DNA from: Tetrapyrgos nigripes
Taxonomy: Eukaryota; Basidiomycota; Agaricomycetes; Agaricales; Campanellaceae
NCBI GenBank assembly: GCA_013368315.1
Contig: JAACJM010000026.1
Span: 62,001 to 126,000, forward strand
Direction: 5' to 3'
DNA length: 64,000 bases
Shown one piece after another: positions 60,168-64,000 of this stretch. Both the position numbers and the translations under genes were made by a program. The notes under the pieces were generated by a model. The model saw only the letters and a list, made by a program, of their open reading frames with translations, ran no database searches and was not told where the DNA came from. The first letter of the stretch is position 1; every line of letters starts with the position of its first letter.

Positions 60168-62951
60168 ATGCAAGACCCTCGCTCACTCACCTCTCTTTCT
60201 CAGATCCTCTCTTCGCTTGCCACATATCAGTCAGAGGAGGCCGATATCTCTGCTTCACTGTCCAGTCTGCTATCCACGAGAGACCCAATTCTATCTTCTC
60301 TCTCTCGTTTACAGGCTCTCGTGCCTCAGCTCGATGAACTGTCTGCGCAAACCAATGCTCTTTCTCTCAAGGTGGCCCCAACCGCAAGGACAGCGGAGCG
60401 TGTAGGTGGTCGTGTCCAGACACTAGATGAGGAAATGCGTCGGATAAGAGAGTCTTCGGACCGTGTAACGCAAGTCACTGACTTGAAGGTCAGTTTAGAA
60501 GCATACGTCTCCTACGTGTTCTGACGCGCTAAAATCATCCCAGAGTTCTCTTTCTGCACTTCAGTCTTCCATTGACTCTCGAGATTGGGAATCTGCGACA
60601 CGTCATTGTGCAAGAGCAATGACTCTTCCTATCAACGTCATAGCAGGTCCATTTGCACAAGCCGTGGTCGTAAGTCATCAGATTTATAGACAAGTGATTT
60701 TATCCTCATTATAACAGGACAGCCTACCTCGGAAAACCCTCTTCCTCCTGCACAATCACTTCAGTCCGCCAGAGAACTTCTGCTACAAGTCTTCAAAACC
60801 AATTTCGAGCAAGCATCGTGTTCTCGTGATTCTGCGGCTACAAGCCGTTTCTTCAAATTGTTTCCTACGATAGGTTGGGAGAAGGAGGGTCTTGAGTTGT
60901 ATGCTTTGTTCGTTGTTGACCTCGTCAAAGTCCGATCGCCCGTTGCTGCTAAAAGTTTGTCAATTTTTTCAGTCTTAAGGGCATTCGCTAATCTTTTGTC
61001 CAACCAGCATCATCACCACTTTACTACATTACTACCCTTACATCTTTGTTCGAGACCATTGCCATGATAGTGGACCAGCATCAACCTGTCGTGGAGAAGT
61101 ATTATGGCGCTGGCAAAATGAAGCCCGTTGTTCAGCATCTGCTTGGTGAATGTGATCGAGTAGTACAAGATGTCTTCGAGCGGTGGCAGGAGGAAAGGTC
61201 AATATCGCGCAAGGTAGCGTCTTATTTTGCAAGCTATGCTCCAGTTCTTGACCTCGGCCCAAGTTGTCTGAAGTCCTTTCTTCACCAATTACTTCCTTGC
61301 CTTCAGCAACAGTTCGCAGACAAAATCCAGGAATGACGCCTGATGATGATCCAGCGGATCCCCGAGAAATCGACCAGCTCCTTATCGAGATGGCTGGTAT
61401 GTCGGGCCGTTGGAGCTTGTTCAAAAACTTTCTTCTGGACAGTATCCAGGTAAAAGGAACTTATGCAGTCATGTTGTTGGTTTCTGACTGATCAACGCCT
61501 CAGAATCAACCAGAGGTTGAACATTCTTCAGGACCGCAAGAGGTTGACTTCACTGGAGAAGAAGTAATACCTTTCAGCTCAATCGCTTCACAGAAAGTAT
61601 TTGAAGATTTGCTGGCTAAATATTACACACCCCTCGAAGTTTGGTATGTTCGGGTTATTGTAGATAAGGTATCTGTCCGTTTCCATGTTTTGCTTTCCGA
61701 ATTATTGACCATGACAGGCACATCACCTGTCGAAAGTTGATAGCACCCAATCCGCTGTTATCACTACCACACCCGATGATGTATTCTACATCCTGAAAGT
61801 TGTCCTCCTTCGGCTCATTTCAACCGGATCCATCGCTACCGTGGATCGCCTTACTGACCGTTTACGCGAAGTGCTGGAACAAGACTATTCAGGCGTCCTG
61901 AAGAAAAAGCTGGACGATGTCTACAGAAACACCGGGAACTCTTCGCAGCTGTCGAGAGAGAAGGCGGAGCGGGAAAACAGGATTGTTTTCGCGGTCAGTA
62001 CTGTTTCTTCCTCAAGTACCGACCACCAATCTCACTCTTTTCTATTAGACGATACTCAATGATCTTGACGTTTCATCTTCCCATCTTGAACGATTAATCA
62101 AGGAGATGGGAAATGTTGGGTCCATCAACCAGTACTTCATGCCCTCAGAGCAACCTGCAATCAGAAATCACATTAATTCATTATCAGCGCTGGTCACCAA
62201 GTTTCGTTCAACTCTACGTGTATGAAAGTTCGAAAGTTTGCTCGGTTTGACTGGACTGATAAGAAATTGTGGTTTGCAGGTCGGCATTGAACTACTGTTT
62301 AATCAACTTATACGGCCTCGACTCCGGACGTTTCTCGCAGAAGTTTACAAAGAGGTATCTTACGTGTTGGATGAAGACTCCTATGCCACGGCAGAGTATC
62401 AAGACCTCGTGCGTAAAAGATTTATAAAGATATGGGAAGGGCTAGTAGAGGAATACAAGGTCAGTTTTGCATCAATTCATCCTTGCCTGAAAATATTTAG
62501 ACAAATTCCTTAAATAGGACGCTTTTACAGAGGGCAACTTCCGTCTATTGTTCGGTTTGATACTGGATGCTTTAGTGCGTCCTTGGGAGAAGTACATGAT
62601 GACGTTCAAATTTACTGAAGTACGCAATCATTTTTGTATATATACGATCCGTTATTGACTACGCCTGCTGCAGCTTGGTGCAATACGTTTTGACCGTGAC
62701 CTACGGGCTGTGACTGGGTATTTAGCTTCTCAAACAGCATTTGGAGATGGTAGAGAGAAATTTGTTCGCCTGCAACAAATCTCGACGTTACTCAATTTAG
62801 ATCATGTGCGTGCCTTTTAATACTGCTCATTGACACAAGTCTCATTTCTTTGTGTAGGAAGAGGATGTAGACGAGTTTTACAATGGATCCGGGATATCTT
62901 GGAAGCTTACCTTACAAGAAGCTCGAGTTGTAACAGCCCTTAAAACCTGAA
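60168..62951 (+). CDS. COG4: Conserved oligomeric Golgi complex subunit 4
   Basis: Lobe A subunit of the COG vesicle tether for retrograde traffic within the Golgi. MQDPRSLTSLSQILSSLATY leads a helical N-terminus (LVPQLDELSAQTNALSLKVA, GGRVQTLDEEMRRIRESSDR). Mid parts include FFKLFPTIGWEKEGLELYAL, VVDLVKVRSPVAAK and LFETIAMIVDQHQPVVEKYY. The strongest family block lies at the C-terminus: FRLLFGLILDALVRPWEKYM, FKFTELGAIRFDRDLRAVTG, YLASQTAFGDGREKFVRLQQ, ISTLLNLD, and SGISWKLTLQEARVVTALKT at the end. About 690 aa split by some fourteen short introns. Compared with animal COG4 it stops soon after the WKLT motif, so a few terminal residues seem missing. Confidence 0.9.
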
Positions 62952-63267
62952 CAGCGAGCCTTGTTGGAGCTGTGTATTTGCCATTTCTGTCAGAAATCGA
63001 TAAGATTGATTGTCGAGTATATACATGCCAGCGTTCAGCAGAGCACGCAATGTGAAGCCATCATGAGTGCGACGCACAAGTCTACTCTACTGTCCTCGTT
63101 CCTAGCATATAATTACAGTGAGCTGACCGTCGGATCTTTCACGTCATGCTTCTCTCAAATACATTAACGGGAAACGGGACCGACTTCCTCAGAAGGGCAG
63201 CCATCTATTCGGGAATCATGTGTCCAAGGCCTTATAATGCGGCGTATGGATGAGTTCACCATGTACG

Positions 63268-64000
63268 ATGCAGCCCATGTACACTCTCGCAATTAGTGCT
63301 CTCATTCTGCCCCTTCTGACTGCAGCTAATCCCTCTAATGTCTTTACCCTTTCCCCCAACCTTGATGCACCTCTCGGTGTTTCTAACGCTATTGCTAATG
63401 ATTTCATCTCCATTTCAATCGCTATCCACTGGTTTCAAGATTATGCCCGTGAGGGACAGGGCTCGCAACCCAACGAATTTTCTCGCAATCTGCTTCAGTC
63501 TCTCGCAGATTCTACTTCCCTGCCTCCGCGAATTCGCATAGGAGGCACCTCTGCTGATCGGACAACGTATATTCCTACCCAGCAAGATCCCATTTTGACC
63601 GTCGCAGGGGATAACGGCATCCCAGTCAACGTAACCTTGGGGCCCCTTTGGTTTCAGCAATGCTTTGATCCAGCCAACTTTCCTGATGGCACGAGGTTCA
63701 CATTTGACTTGCCTCTTGTACGGAATGATTCACTGGCACTGAACAATACGTTAACGGGAGCTGGTTGGGCATTGAACGCCATTGGGAAGGAGAGGTTCGA
63801 TGCATTTGAGATTGGGAATGAGGAAGACCTCTATACAAGCCAAGGAGTTGTACCTTCTTCGTGGACAGTGAAGGATTACGTCGAAAGATGGAGAACGTTC
63901 AGTCGTTCAATCCAGGAAAAAGTTTTGTCACCCGCGGGCTTTGAGGCAGACAAGAAATGGTTCCAGGGCCTAGTATTTGCAGGTTTGGGAAATATTCCTG
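63268..64000 (+). CDS. Secreted GH79 glycoside hydrolase, 3' end cut by window edge
   Basis: Likely beta-glucuronidase-type family 79 enzyme acting on extracellular glycans. A signal peptide, MQPMYTLAISALILPLLTAA, opens a single long exon that runs off the window. Family features: PSNVFTLSPNLDAPLGVSNA, FISISIAIHWFQDYA, LPPRIRIGGTSADRTTY, NVTLGPLWFQQCFD, and the acid/base segment FDAFEIGNEEDLYTSQG with the catalytic Glu following Asn. Several N-glycosylation sequons (NVT, NDS, NNT) fit secretion. GH79 proteins usually have EIGNEPD here; this one has Glu in place of Pro. The nucleophile Glu lies beyond the window. ATG 63277 is an alternative start in the same frame. Confidence 0.8.
   Translation, partial: MQPMYTLAISALILPLLTAANPSNVFTLSPNLDAPLGVSNAIANDFISISIAIHWFQDYAREGQGSQPNEFSRNLLQSLADSTSLPPRIRIGGTSADRTTYIPTQQDPILTVAGDNGIPVNVTLGPLWFQQCFDPANFPDGTRFTFDLPLVRNDSLALNNTLTGAGWALNAIGKERFDAFEIGNEEDLYTSQGVVPSSWTVKDYVERWRTFSRSIQEKVLSPAGFEADKKWFQGLVFAGLGNIP

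Overview
This window is nuclear DNA of a mushroom-forming type basidiomycete (Agaricomycetes). Almost every gene is broken by several short GT-AG introns of about 45-65 nt. Intergenic gaps are often only 80-200 bp, and gene products match basidiomycete families. I see no tRNA, rRNA, CRISPR or intact transposon. I cannot name the species. Exon limits were read by eye from splice sites and family conservation; coordinates given are start codon to stop codon with introns included.

Left part (1-15950): a glutamate decarboxylase cut by the left edge, kinetochore Spc24, the large CAF-1 subunit, replication factor C subunit 2 (human RFC4), a class V myosin and splicing factor SF3A1. Middle (16067-31149): a small unknown gene, tail-anchored E2 enzyme Ubc6, a GT8 glycosyltransferase, a Bni1-type formin, a hydantoinase/DUF917 protein and MCM-binding protein. 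Then (31740-44273): a DOMON-cytochrome b561 membrane protein, an unnamed protein with three PGG motifs, COQ7, a tiny complex I subunit, an RRM/G-patch splicing protein, a GPI-anchored PEBP-like protein and RFC1.

The stretch 44274-48640 is different. It holds one doubtful gene, decayed coding-like sequence and a four-copy 120-bp minisatellite whose copies differ largely at CpG sites. To its right (48641-64000) lie a Zn2Cys6 transcription factor, a very long DYRK-family kinase, a double-PHD Rco1-like protein, Golgi tether subunit COG4 and a secreted GH79 glycoside hydrolase cut by the right edge.

The notable theme is S-phase biology. Two RFC subunits, the PCNA-dependent chromatin assembly factor and MCM-binding protein lie within 40 kb, and their promoters carry ACGCGT or CGCGAAA motifs typical of G1/S (MBF/SBF) control. 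Polarity growth genes (myosin V, formin, a Pom1-like kinase) and secretory genes (COG4, Ubc6, GT8) are also present. Most of this is ordinary housekeeping. The items most worth a second look are the PGG-motif protein, the two GC-AG introns, the P-loop micro-exon, the shared G1/S motifs and the minisatellite region.
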